Positions 25,113 to 34,861 of a stretch of 64,000 nt of DNA are shown here, piece after piece. Numbering within the stretch: the first letter of the stretch is position 1; the number at the start of each line of letters is the position of its first letter. This DNA is from Sporodiniella umbellata (lineage: Eukaryota > Mucoromycota > Mucoromycetes > Mucorales > Rhizopodaceae). The notes under the pieces are model-generated. The model saw nothing but the letters and a program-made list of their open reading frames with translations. It was not told the origin of the DNA and searched no databases. A program made the position numbers and the translations under genes. Where the stretch lies: NCBI GenBank assembly GCA_025677835.1, contig JAIXMR010000030.1, positions 1 through 64,000 on the forward strand. The letters run 5' to 3'.

Positions 25113-26805
25113 TTATGATTTTATTACTACGCTGGTATTACTCTTACCCACTCTCGCATTATCTTTCATTTCTTCGACAGTCATTTTGTTTTCTAATCGA
25201 CCTAGGCCGGTAACAATCTTTTGACGGGACCCCAAAGCGCCAGAAACCAAGAGCTCTTCAACAAGCATACGGCTGTTTTTGATACAGTCTGGCACACTGA
25301 CACCCAGGTAGCTTGCACCAGAGACACTCAGGTGATGTCCATAATCTTTCTCAAGTGCGTGGTGAAGCGAGCGCATACGCTGCTGGTGGCCCACAAGGTA
25401 CTGGGGAATACATTGTTTTTGGAGATGGACTTTGGAGGCAATAGGTGTAGCATGGATACCGAGAAAAGTACTGACAGCCTCACGTGCACGCTCAAGCGCC
25501 ACCTCAGGGTCCAATGCGTCAATCGATACGGGCCCAAAGGCATCATCCCAATCCGAGCCACCCATCATGACCGTCAACTTGGTTGCTTTTTCGGAGGCGA
25601 TCGGTAAGCTGTTTGAGTCAAAGACGACACCTAGCGTGCCCGGGACGGGGTTCAAATAGGGAGAATCGCGATGGGGCGTAAGAAAGCCAAAGCCATCGTA
25701 GCCCAAGGATACATCTTCAGTATAGGCCAGATTAACCACAGCGACATCAGCCGATGGATTATACTTCAGGTGGGGTAGCTTATGTGGAATTAGAGAATCT
25801 AGTACGGGTGAGGGTAAGGTCGAAATGATATGGTCTGCTCTAATCTCCCGCTGATCGGTTTGGACTTGCCCTGCTTTCAGCGACCGAACTGGATCGTCTG
25901 TGATAATGTCCACATTAGGTCTGGTTTTCAGCCAGTCTGTAATCTTTTTCGGTAGGCTATCCATCCCTGTCTTGAACCCAATCACGCTCATCTTCTCCAT
26001 CTTTCCGAACCATTCTGGGTCTTCCTTTCGGGATCTGGCTGCCATGCCTCGTTCGCGCATGCTTTGGGTTGCTTGCGATACGCCCTTGATCATTCCTACA
26101 ACAGCACTGCCATAAACTCTTTCGGCTTCGTAAAGCATGTTCAGAGTTGACTGCAATGACAGCTTCTTTACATCGCCTGCATAGATCCCGTGAATCACAG
26201 CACCCATAAGATGAATCGCTGCATGCTCATTAAAACGACGTGACATGAACGAATAAATCGACTCGTCTTCTTCTCCGTCTTTTGGAACACCGTCTTCAAA
26301 ACGCGAAGGTCTCAAAGGTTCCAAAAGCCCTGCAAGCGGCACGGATTTCAACACAGGGGGACGTTGACGAAGAAACGACCTAAGGTCAGAAGGAAGTTGG
26401 TTGATCTCCTTTTGGTAGTAAATGTATCGGTTCTTGGCTGAAGGGTGCGATTTTGGAATGCTCAACAGATGGTCGTTGTTTAAGTCCAAGTGACGAATCT
26501 AAAATATAAAAAGGTCTTAAAAAAAAAGGAGAAGGAATAAAGGAGAAGAAGAGGTGGTTAAATACCATTTCTAGAAGAACAGCCCCGTTGGTACCTTCTG
26601 GCCGAAGCGTCCTTGGTCCAGCTTCAAACAAAATCGGGTCTTTTTGGTGGTCGTCACTGGCTTTCACTCGACAGCTTTCTATCCAGCCGCCCAAACGCTT
26701 CTTGCCTTCTATTAAAGTAATTTTGGTAGTAGAAGGGGCCATACGAGCCAAATAGTAAGCTGCAGATAGCCCAGAGATGCCTCCTCCTAAAACAACAGCA
26801 GACAT
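25113..26805 (-). CDS. HEM14: Protoporphyrinogen oxidase (heme biosynthesis)
   Basis: Two exons, complement(25113..26498, 26566..26805), encode 541 aa. The N-terminal dinucleotide-binding motif VLGGGISGLSAAYYLAR binds FAD, and the early motif GKKRLGGWIES is typical of the oxidase family. The C-terminal region (LSVSGASYLGVSVPDCIKNSR) matches PPOX, which ends with a second FAD-contact segment. The enzyme oxidises protoporphyrinogen IX to protoporphyrin IX on the outer face of the mitochondrial inner membrane, the step before ferrochelatase. No long presequence precedes the FAD motif, which is normal for this family. The gene is divergent from the 4E-T-like gene, with 525 bp between starts. Confidence 0.93.
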
Positions 26806-27330
26806 TTTTTCGATAAAACAACAAAAATAAATAGAAAAGAGAAAAAAAAAATACGTTCATTGATGCGGAGAGCTTATCAAATAAATCTCGAGCGTTTTCT
26901 TGTTTCACCAAGTGGGCCAAAAAATTCATGCGACGCTACTGATTCTAAACACACATACGCACATAAAAAAGCAGTCAATTGGCTTCTCGCAGGCTTTGGC
27001 TCAAGAATATCAACCATTTTATTTTTTCTTGAAAAAGTACTCCTTTTATCCCTTCTATTTTATTTTATTCTATTTTATTTTTTCCAAAGAAAGACTATAT
27101 CGGCCACGTCACATTTTTGATTTTTGATTTTTTTTTGCTCCCAGTTCAATAAAGGGATTTGAACCTTTTTTCTATTTTACCTTTTTTTATTCCTGTAAAG
27201 AACATATATCTTCATAAACACATATAAACGTAAGATCAGGTCTTAAATGCCTAAAAAAAAAAAGAATTAAGCAAAAGTCTAAAGCTTACCTCTTTTTTTT
27301 TTACTTGATTTTTTCTCTGTTTTAGTCTAG
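26806..27330. promoter_or_regulatory. Divergent promoter region HEM14 / 4E-T-like gene
   Basis: The 525-bp spacer separates two head-to-head start codons. It has T-rich tracts on the plus strand (about 27053-27137) and one CCACGTCA octamer at 27104-27111. On the minus strand this reads TGACGTGG, the published ATF6/XBP1-type UPR element sequence. Functional use of the octamer is inference. Confidence 0.4.
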
Positions 27331-29532
27331 ATGATTGAACGTGATTCCAAAAAAGTAATTCGCTACACAAAGGAAGAGATGATTCGACTACATGACAGTC
27401 CGCTTGTAACAAAACCTGATTCATTTCCTTGTTTATCCACTTGGTTTGGGTAAAGTGCTTCATTTCCCTTTTTTTTTTTTTTTATATCAAGACCTCAGCG
27501 CCCTTTAATACTTAAATGACTTTCAATTAGTGAGGACTTGGGATCCCCCATTTTGAAAAATATGCTTAACGGTTCAAGTATACCTCGTACAGTGCAAGGT
27601 AGCAAAAATTGTGTTGATCATATAAATCACGATTGTAATTTTCTTTCGTTTTCTTTTAATGGTAGATAAAAACATTCTTCTGGGTCCACCTAAAACCAAT
27701 TTTGCTTCTTCTTTATACGTCAAAAAGAATGAAGTTTGCTCAACGAAGCACAGTACTCGACACAAAACACAACATGTAAAGGAAGAAGAAGAAGCAATAG
27801 ACTAAAAATGGCTGGAAACTAAGACTCTTTTTTTTTTTTTTTTGGCATAGCTTGAATCCACTCGTCTTCCTCGCAACAACATTAACCACCCAAACAACAG
27901 CAATAATAGTAACAACAACCACAGCAACAACCACAGCAATCACCATAACCACAATAACCAAAGTAACTTTGGAGATAAAGGATACAACAACAAAACAAAA
28001 TACAATACGACAACTAAACGATTTAACAAAAGAGACCATCATCAGTCTAATCGCATGAGGTCCGACGATGGTCACAATGAGAGAGTACCAGAATGGTTAG
28101 ATTACAGTCCAGAGCCTAAAGTAGAGGAGACAAACACTAACGACTTAGAAATATGGAAATCCTCCATGAAAAAGAAAGAAGAGGGAGCAGAAAAAGGTAG
28201 GACAATAAAGGAGACGTAAAAACAGCGAAATCCTTTTGAGCTAATTCCAAACTGTTTTTTTCTTTTTTTTTTAAAAAAAAAACCTTGAACAGAAGCAGAA
28301 GAGGCGCTCTCATTCCTTTCAATCGATCAAAGCAACGGATTTGACGATTTCTTTATGACCGATGGTGAGCTTCCCAGTCGTCGTGACAACCAAGCTGGTT
28401 CTCGCTTTGCAAAGTTTTTTGCTAAGCGAGAAGAAGAGCCTATGACCACCAGTAGTAGCAGTAGTACAAGTGAGCCCAGATCTATTAGTGTGAATGATTT
28501 GTTTGGAGGAAGACAGGCCTTGCCTCAAAGCGTATCTCAGAATACACCCCAGACGACACCTCAAAGCGCACCTCAAAACTCACATCAGATTGTACCTCAA
28601 AACGCGCCTCATAATACACCTCAAGGAATGCTCCAAAGCATGTCTCAACATATGCCTCAGAATGCGCCTCCAGCAGTACAGCAAGAGAAAAACAATGGGC
28701 GAGTGCTATCTGAAGACGATATTTTGAAATCCTTGGGAGCAAAGAAAAACCAGGAAAAGCCTATGGGCAACGATGCTATAGGATTCAATCGTGTTCTTCA
28801 GATCCTTTCTCAACCCAAGGTAAAAACAGACGTTCTTAAAAAGAACCCCGTTTAACGCTACTGTTTTGTTTAGCCTGCTATTGGTAGTGAAGAAGCAGAA
28901 CCAGCATCAAATGAGACCGAAAAGGTCAGTAGCAAACCATCCACGCCTGCTCTGTCCCACCGTTTTGGCAACACCAACCTGCCCACAGCTGTCTTGCGTC
29001 AAATGAGCGCTCGGTCTTCCCCTTCGCTACAGTCTACCAAGACGCCTCCTTTAAGGAACCCGACGGCCAAACCACAACCACAACAACCACAACCACAGCA
29101 GCAGCAACAGCCTGTTCCACCCGTACCCTATTTCCCTTATCAACAACCCCCTTACTCACCCCACCAACAGCAGATGATGGACATGTTCCCTGTCAACCAA
29201 ATGATGCCCCCAAGACCGAATGGAAACAACATGGATCAATTCCTTGCTCCACATATGATCATGCAGCCTCCACCTATGCCTCCCCCAGGCGTACCTACTC
29301 AAAACAACGCGCAAAGACCTATGATGCCACCCCATCATCCTTTGATGCAAAGCCAGTTTCCTATGCAAAGAGAAATGATGCCACCCATGCCTCCTTATGT
29401 TATGGCAAATGGTAAGAAAAGAAACATGTGTGTACAAGAACCTCCTTTGTTTTTTAACCCGAATTACCAAAAGGCATGCCTCCTCCTCAGCAACTCTTCA
29501 ACAAGACTCAAGGATGGGAACGTCGGCAATAA
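27331..29532 (+). CDS. eIF4E-transporter (4E-T)-like protein
   Basis: Seven exons, 27331..27449, 27531..27598, 27666..27775, 27851..28196, 28293..28819, 28874..29411, 29474..29532, give 588 aa. The N-terminus has RYTKEEMI (Tyr12 to Ile18), which fits the eIF4E-binding motif YxxxxL-phi with Met for Leu, in the same context as metazoan 4E-T (YTKEEL). A short segment near 178-200 (VPEWLDYSPE, then DLEIWKSSM) and GSRFAKFFAKREE also resemble 4E-T. So does LPTAVLRQM near 426-434, like the C-terminal PTAV motif used in P-body contacts. The rest is Asn/His-rich, Gln/Pro-rich and probably disordered. Such proteins repress translation and protect or route deadenylated mRNA in P-bodies. The start could lie further upstream, since a TAG precedes the ATG, but the 4E motif fixes the frame. 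Confidence 0.72.
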
Positions 29533-29580
29533 ACGCAAACAAACAAATCACACAAAAAAAAAAAAAATGGGTGTTTTAAT

Positions 29581-29698
29581 TTAAATGGGGCTAAATGCCA
29601 CTGTACAAATCTTAGAGCCAGTGTGTCCACCAAATTGAAATACAGGATATTTAACGTGTGAATGATATTTAAAGTCTGAGGAAAGAGTGAGCATATAT

Positions 29699-29740
<42 letters not shown>

Positions 29741-30401
29741 GCCCCGTCTTGATAAGCTACTTACATTGTTTGAAACTTTCAATTAATTCTTCCATTGTCC
29801 AGTTACAGCTAGTGATTAAAAAGAGCCCCTTTTCTTTGTTGATCATTTCATAAGCTGACTCTACGTATTTTTCGCGAGGGCCAAGCTGACCCAGCTTTTT
29901 TGCCTCTGTTTGATCTGGATGTAATGAGATGGCATCATACGTGCCTTTATCCAATACTACATCATATGTGTGCTCAAACCACTTGGGATTTGAGAGAAAG
30001 TCTACAGTGGTATACTGGATCCACTCCAGATCTCTGTCTTTTACGATCGATTGAGCTAGGGTGACAGCTGATTCAGAGTAATCGATGCCATGCAGCGATT
30101 GGTAGCCTTCGTTGGCTAATTCCAGTAACAAGTGGCCATTGCCACAGCCCAGGTCGATGACTCGGCTATCTGTCTGGGATACATTTTCTGTTACCCATTC
30201 GACCATGCGCTCTACGCTCTCTTCTCCAAACCAGACTTCTCCGATATCACCGATTTCTTTGAAATTTTCATTTTCTCTGTCATAAACAGTATCCCAACTA
30301 ATTTCCAGTTATTCTTATAGTACCTTTTCTCTGTATAAGCCTTACTATGATTTTGTACCGAGCTTAGAGGCTTCAAAATCTTGTACTTCAGGTAACTCCA
30401 T
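29581..30401 (-). CDS. EFM4: Efm4/METTL10-type protein-lysine methyltransferase (eEF1A)
   Basis: Three exons, complement(29581..29675, 29765..30297, 30346..30401), give 227 aa. The N-terminal SKLGTKSYWDTVYDRE and EVWFGEESVERM are characteristic of the Efm4/METTL10/See1 family. The SAM-binding motif I is VIDLGCGNGHLLLELA, and motif LDKGTYDAISL follows. The C-terminus (YPVFQFGGHTGSKICTVAF) matches family members and comes from a separate small exon behind a repeat-filled intron, so an uncurated call could miss it. Yeast Efm4 methylates Lys316 of eEF1A in the cytosol. The stop codon lies only 48 nt from the stop of the convergent 4E-T-like gene, so the 3' UTRs probably overlap. Confidence 0.9.
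29699..29740. repeat. EFM4: (AC)n(AT)n compound microsatellite in EFM4 intron 2
   Basis: A run of AC units passes into AT units inside the last intron of the methyltransferase gene. Confidence 0.95.
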
Positions 30402-30616
30402 ATATATATATATATATAAATAAAAAAAAAGTAGATAAAAAAAGAAGCCAGTCACTCTGCTATTCAAAGAAAATTCGATTTGACTGGGTTTTAAAACGAA
30501 CAAAAAATAAAGAAGGTTTCTCCTTTATTTATAGACACTCTATTTAATTTTTCCTTTTTTTTTATTTTGCTTATTTTTTCTTTTTTTTTTTTTTTTTTTT
30601 TTTGTATAAAAACGGC

Positions 30617-31924
30617 ATGACAAGTTACGTAAAGGTTGAACCTGAAGACGACTTTATCACTTCTTATTTGAATCCAGAGTACTTGAGCGATCTGCCTTTG
30701 TCGCCACCGGATTCCTCCTTTGCAGGCTCACCGGAAAAAGCAGCGTCGAATGATTTCTTGTTGGACATGAATCACGACTTGTTGACAGATTGGATGAATC
30801 CTTACGCTTTAGAGACCCCCGACTTTCTAGGCACGCTCTTTCCTGCTGGAACACCGATGGAGCCTGCGAAAAAGAAGCGAGGACGCAAGAAGCGAGAGGT
30901 CCAGCCTGTGACGCAGCCCAGTTTACTTGCACCCAAGCCTAGCGTGGCCCTAACACCCCCTGCAGAGATGAAGCCCGAAGTGGAAAAGGACACACAGCTT
31001 GCCAAACGACAGGAGCGATTGATCAAAAACCGAGCGGCCGCCCTGTTGTCTCGCAAGAGAAAGCGTGAGCATCTGGACTCTCTGGAGGATGAAAATAAGC
31101 GACTGAGCAGCCAAGTGGACGAATTAGAAAAGAGAGTTCAGGCACTGGAGAAAGAAAATTTCGAGCTGAAACAGAAATCGGGCGGGACTACGAATACGAG
31201 CACAAAGGCTACAAGCCTAGTATTTATGGTACAACCTTTCTCTCTCCCTAAAAATAGCCAATGTCTAATTGCTTGCTAGATCTTTTTCTTTTCGTTTGCC
31301 CTGTTCTCTTTCCCTACCCGAGGTCTTTCCAGCAGGCCATTAACCGTCGGCGGGTCTCCATCAGCCATCCAAAGATACCCTTCCATCGACAGCGCAAGGT
31401 AGGACAGAATGAATAAGCACAAAAGTAACTGATCTGTTAGTTATGCTGTCACACCCTTCTGCAAACATGATAACTGTAACCAGCAAACGAAGGATCTTGT
31501 CCTCATTGACTCTGTACGACCACGAGACCTTCAGACCTGGATTAACCGTAAGCTAGAAAAGACAGAGGAGAGTTCGCAGTCCCATCTCTACCTTTACTCC
31601 AAAGAGTTCTCCCAGATGGCTGCTGCTGCCACTACCAAGCCAGACACGCGAAAAGGAAAGCCAATGCTCTCTTTGATTTCCCCCTTTAACCAGACATCGG
31701 ATATATGCGATCGCTACCTGCAGATTGATGTACAGGTGCTTGGGTCCAAGGTGATTGATGGCCACCTTATGTCGCTGCACCAACACGATTACCCTTCAGC
31801 TCTTCTTGATGGTATGAAACAAAACCTGATCACCTTCCCCCGCATGAAGAAAAAGACAGCAAGCCAGAGCATCTCGCCCCCTCAAAAAAACAACACCAGA
31901 GGTAGTCGGGTACTGTTGGCTTGA
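30617..31924 (+). CDS. ATF6-like ER-membrane bZIP transcription factor
   Basis: Three exons, 30617..31228, 31280..31398, 31441..31924, give 404 aa. Residues 1-85 are acidic and Ser/Pro-rich, as in an activation domain. KKKRGRKKR (85-93) is a nuclear-localisation-type basic cluster. The bZIP spans about 130-185: the basic region includes KNRAAALLSRKRKR with the N-x7-R signature (Asn138, Arg146), and a leucine zipper follows. A hydrophobic segment LVFMIFFFSFALFSF (201-215) follows at the exon 1/2 join and is a predic­ted membrane anchor. RGLS and RPLT just after it resemble site-1 protease sites. The C-terminal part has two Cys (FCKHDNC), an N-glycosylation sequon (NQT) and PMLSLISPFN...DRYLQIDVQVLGSKVI, which resembles the lumenal core of ATF6. 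An in-nucleus bZIP with a chance hydrophobic patch is the alternative. Confidence 0.75.
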
Positions 31925-32078
31925 AAATAAAATCCCCTCTCTCTCTCTCTCTCTCTCTTTTTTTTTTCTTATAACTTGTATTTATTTACATAAAGATATT
32001 ATTTTCTCTTTTTGTTTTTTGTTTTTTTGTTTTTTACAAAAAAAGATAGCATGGCATTTTCTTTTGCATCGTCAAGCT

Positions 32079-33383
32079 TTACTCGCTTTCAAAGACAGCA
32101 GCCATACCCATACCAGTACCGATACACATCGAGGTGACACCCACCTTCTTGTTTTGACGCTTCAATTCGGGCAAGAGAGTGGCGATTTGACGGGCACCAG
32201 TGCAGCCCAAAGGATGGCCAAAGGCAATAGCACCACCCTTGGGGTTGACCTTTTCAATAGGGACACCCAGCTTTTCAACCGAATAGACGGCTTGTGAGGC
32301 AAAGGCTTCGTTGATTTCGTAGATGTCAACGTCTTCCAACTTGAGGCCGGCACGTTCGACAGCCACAGGGATAGCATAGGCAGGACCGACACCCATGATC
32401 TTGGGGGGAACACCCACAACAGCCGAGGTGATGTATTTACCAACAATAGGCAAACCGTGCTTTTGAGCAGTCTTACGCTTCATCAAGAGCACAGCAGCGG
32501 CACCGTCAGAGACTTGAGAGGCGTTACCGGCAGTGGTGCAGCCGTTTTCATCGAAAGCGGGCTTTAACTTACCCAAGCCTTCAGCGCTTGTGCCGGGACG
32601 GACACCGTCATCACGGTCTACGGTGACCTTTTGTTCGTTACCTTCCTTGTCCAGAACGATGGCTTCCAAAGGAATGATTTCTTCAGCAAACCAACCATTC
32701 TTTTGGGCTTGGACAGCCTTACGGTGAGAGTCGGCAGCAAAAGCATCTTGCTTGGCACGAGTGACGTTGTATTCAGCAGCGACGTTTTCAGAAGTAATAC
32801 TAAAAAAAAATAAAGAGGGTTTAGAATCAAGCGTTCGGTTTGTGCTCATGACATACCCCATAGGAAGAGTACAGTCGGCAGCAGCAGGGCAATTGTCGCT
32901 GATAATGTCGGAGGTTTGAGCAAGAGAGGCAGCACCGTAGTTCTTGGTCATCGATTCAACACCAGCACCGATGCCAACCTCGATCAAACCGGCTTGGATA
33001 GCAGTGGCCACTTGAACCACGGCTTGAAGTCCAGAAGAACATTGACGGTTCACAGTGTTTACAGCAGATTGCTCAGGGAAACCGGCATAAAGAGTAGCCA
33101 TACGGGCGTTGGTGGCACCTCCACCAGGGGGCAAGACGTTGCCAACCACAATATCGTTGACAATAGCAGGATCAACCTTGGTCTTTTGAACCAAGCCTTT
33201 CAAGACACCGGCCAACATCTCTTCAGGGAGAGTGTCTTTGAAACCACCCTTACGGGCACGAGTGATAGCAGTACGGAAAGCACCCACAATAACGATATCT
33301 TCAGGTGACTTGACACCTACTTTGTTGGCAATTTGATCGGAGGGAGCCAAGTGGCTGGAAACTTGTTGAAGACGAGAGGCCAT
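32079..33383 (-). CDS. POT1: Peroxisomal 3-ketoacyl-CoA thiolase with PTS2
   Basis: Two exons, complement(32079..32799, 32857..33383), give 415 aa. Residues RLQQVSSHL (4-12) are a perfect PTS2 peroxisome signal, R-L-x5-H-L. Catalytic motifs of thiolases are present: the nucleophile in [36 protein letters not shown] and SMCIGTGMG. It should cleave 3-ketoacyl-CoA in the last step of peroxisomal beta-oxidation. The single 57-nt intron is open and in frame. Without splicing it would add 19 residues, so the GTATGT donor and the TTTTAG acceptor, not frame, define it. Codon choice is strongly biased (GGT, AAG, TTG, GTC-type endings), as in highly expressed genes. Confidence 0.95.
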   Translation of the reverse strand: MASRLQQVSSHLAPSDQIANKVGVKSPEDIVIVGAFRTAITRARKGGFKDTLPEEMLAGVLKGLVQKTKVDPAIVNDIVVGNVLPPGGGATNARMATLYAGFPEQSAVNTVNRQCSSGLQAVVQVATAIQAGLIEVGIGAGVESMTKNYGAASLAQTSDIISDNCPAAADCTLPMGYVMSTNRTLDSKPSLFFFSITSENVAAEYNVTRAKQDAFAADSHRKAVQAQKNGWFAEEIIPLEAIVLDKEGNEQKVTVDRDDGVRPGTSAEGLGKLKPAFDENGCTTAGNASQVSDGAAAVLLMKRKTAQKHGLPIVGKYITSAVVGVPPKIMGVGPAYAIPVAVERAGLKLEDVDIYEINEAFASQAVYSVEKLGVPIEKVNPKGGAIAFGHPLGCTGARQIATLLPELKRQNKKVGVTSMCIGTGMGMAAVFESE

Positions 33384-33825
33384 AGTTATTTAGATTTAAT
33401 AAAAGAAGAAAAAAAAAAAAAAAAAAAAAAAAACGGAAACGCTCCCCAAAAAAAAAATAACTATTTAAACACTAGCAATTTAGAATGCCGATAATAATGT
33501 GGAGTAAGCAAAAATACTCGTTCATAGTGTTCATGTGAAAATTATCCTTTTTTCAAGCTTTTAATGCTGACGAATCAAAATCCTACCTAAAAAAAAAATA
33601 AAAATAAAGTAAGCCTGAATGCTTTCAAACGTTCTTCTCACAAGAATGTGTGGGTAAACACTAACTGGGTTCAGATGGCTGTTTTTTCTTTTTTTTTTTT
33701 TTTTTTTTTGAGCAATCATGATAATAAAATGTATTCAAAATAGCACCTTGTAAAATTTTCATTTGCTGTGAGTTTGCACACGCACAGGCATCCTTTTTTT
33801 TTTTTTTTTTCTTCTGCATATTAAT
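33384..33825. promoter_or_regulatory. Divergent promoter region POT1 / CWC24
   Basis: The 442-bp spacer between two divergent start codons is bounded by long A/T homopolymers next to each gene (about 33412-33433 and 33794-33810) and has a third T-tract near 33689-33709. No coding sequence is seen. Confidence 0.5.
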
Positions 33826-34861
33826 ATGGCTGAAGATCTAGTGCCTATAAACAAAGAAGAGAAAGTGACCTTTTTCAAAAAACGCTCTACCAACAAAAGC
33901 CTTAGAAAACGTAAAGCCGATACCAAGTCAAAAGATTCTGATGAGGACTTTGATTCAGAAGATGACACTACGTCTTCCGTAGTTACCAAAGCCCGAAAAA
34001 CAGGTCTGAATCCCTTTGTGCAGAGTACACAGAAGAGACGTATGAAAAACGACGATGAAGAGGATCAAAACGAGTTTAGCATGCATTACGCTGCCGATCG
34101 ATCAGCTTCGATCAAAAAAGACGATGCCACTCGGTATGACACCGAATGGGAACTGGAAAAAAAAGAAATCGATGCCAGAAAGCAATCCAAAGTAGTTGCT
34201 CCCAAAAAAGAAGTTTTGAATTCGAAAATGTCTGTGGGTCCCCAACGAGCCCCTGCGAATCTAAGAGTTACCGCTCGATTCGACTACCAGCCTGACGTCT
34301 GTAAAGATTACAAAGGTAAAAAAAAAAAAAAAAAAAAAAAAAAGTCGTTTACAAGAAAGTACACTCAACGCGTAAACAGAAACCGGCTTTTGCGGCTATG
34401 GTGATTCTTGCATTTTCTTGCACGATCGTGGGGACTACAAAACTGGTTGGCAATTAGAAAAGGAATGGGAAGAGGCAAAAAAGAGCGGTACACGATTTGG
34501 TGCTACCGATGCCAACAAGTACGCTATTTCGGAAGAGGATGACTCGGATGAAGAACTGCCCTTTGCCTGTCTCATCTGCCGAGAAGAGTTCAAGAATCCT
34601 GTAGTGACTCGATGCAATCACTACTTTTGTGAGGCTTGTGCTATCGAAAATTACAAAAAAACTACAAAATGTTTTGCCTGTGGCATGGCAACACAGGGTG
34701 TATTCACAATAGCAAAAAATATTCTCGCCAAACTAAAACAAAAGAAAGAGAGATTGGCTATGGCCAGAGAAGACGAGAACAAGAGTGATCAAGAGGAGGG
34801 AGACGACTTTATTGAGGGATTGGAAACCAGAGACGATTCGGACCAAGACTCTGACGAGTAG
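33826..34861 (+). CDS. CWC24: Cwc24 (RNF113) splicing factor: CCCH zinc finger plus RING
   Basis: Two exons, 33826..34315 and 34380..34861, give 323 aa. After a charged N-terminal half there is a C-x8-C-x5-C-x3-H finger ([21 protein letters not shown], about 159-180), split by the intron. A RING finger (CLIC...CNHYFCEAC...CFAC, about 230-270) and an acidic tail follow. This order is specific for Cwc24/RNF113, a spliceosome component acting at the Bact stage and a putative ubiquitin ligase. The poly-A run just after the donor lengthens the intron to 64 nt. Phase 1 joins the halves so that all four CCCH ligands are retained. Confidence 0.94.

Noticed and set aside
27143..27180. GGTTCAAATCC on the minus strand, like a tRNA T-loop
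   Set aside because: No acceptor stem, D-arm or anticodon arm can be formed at the right distances.
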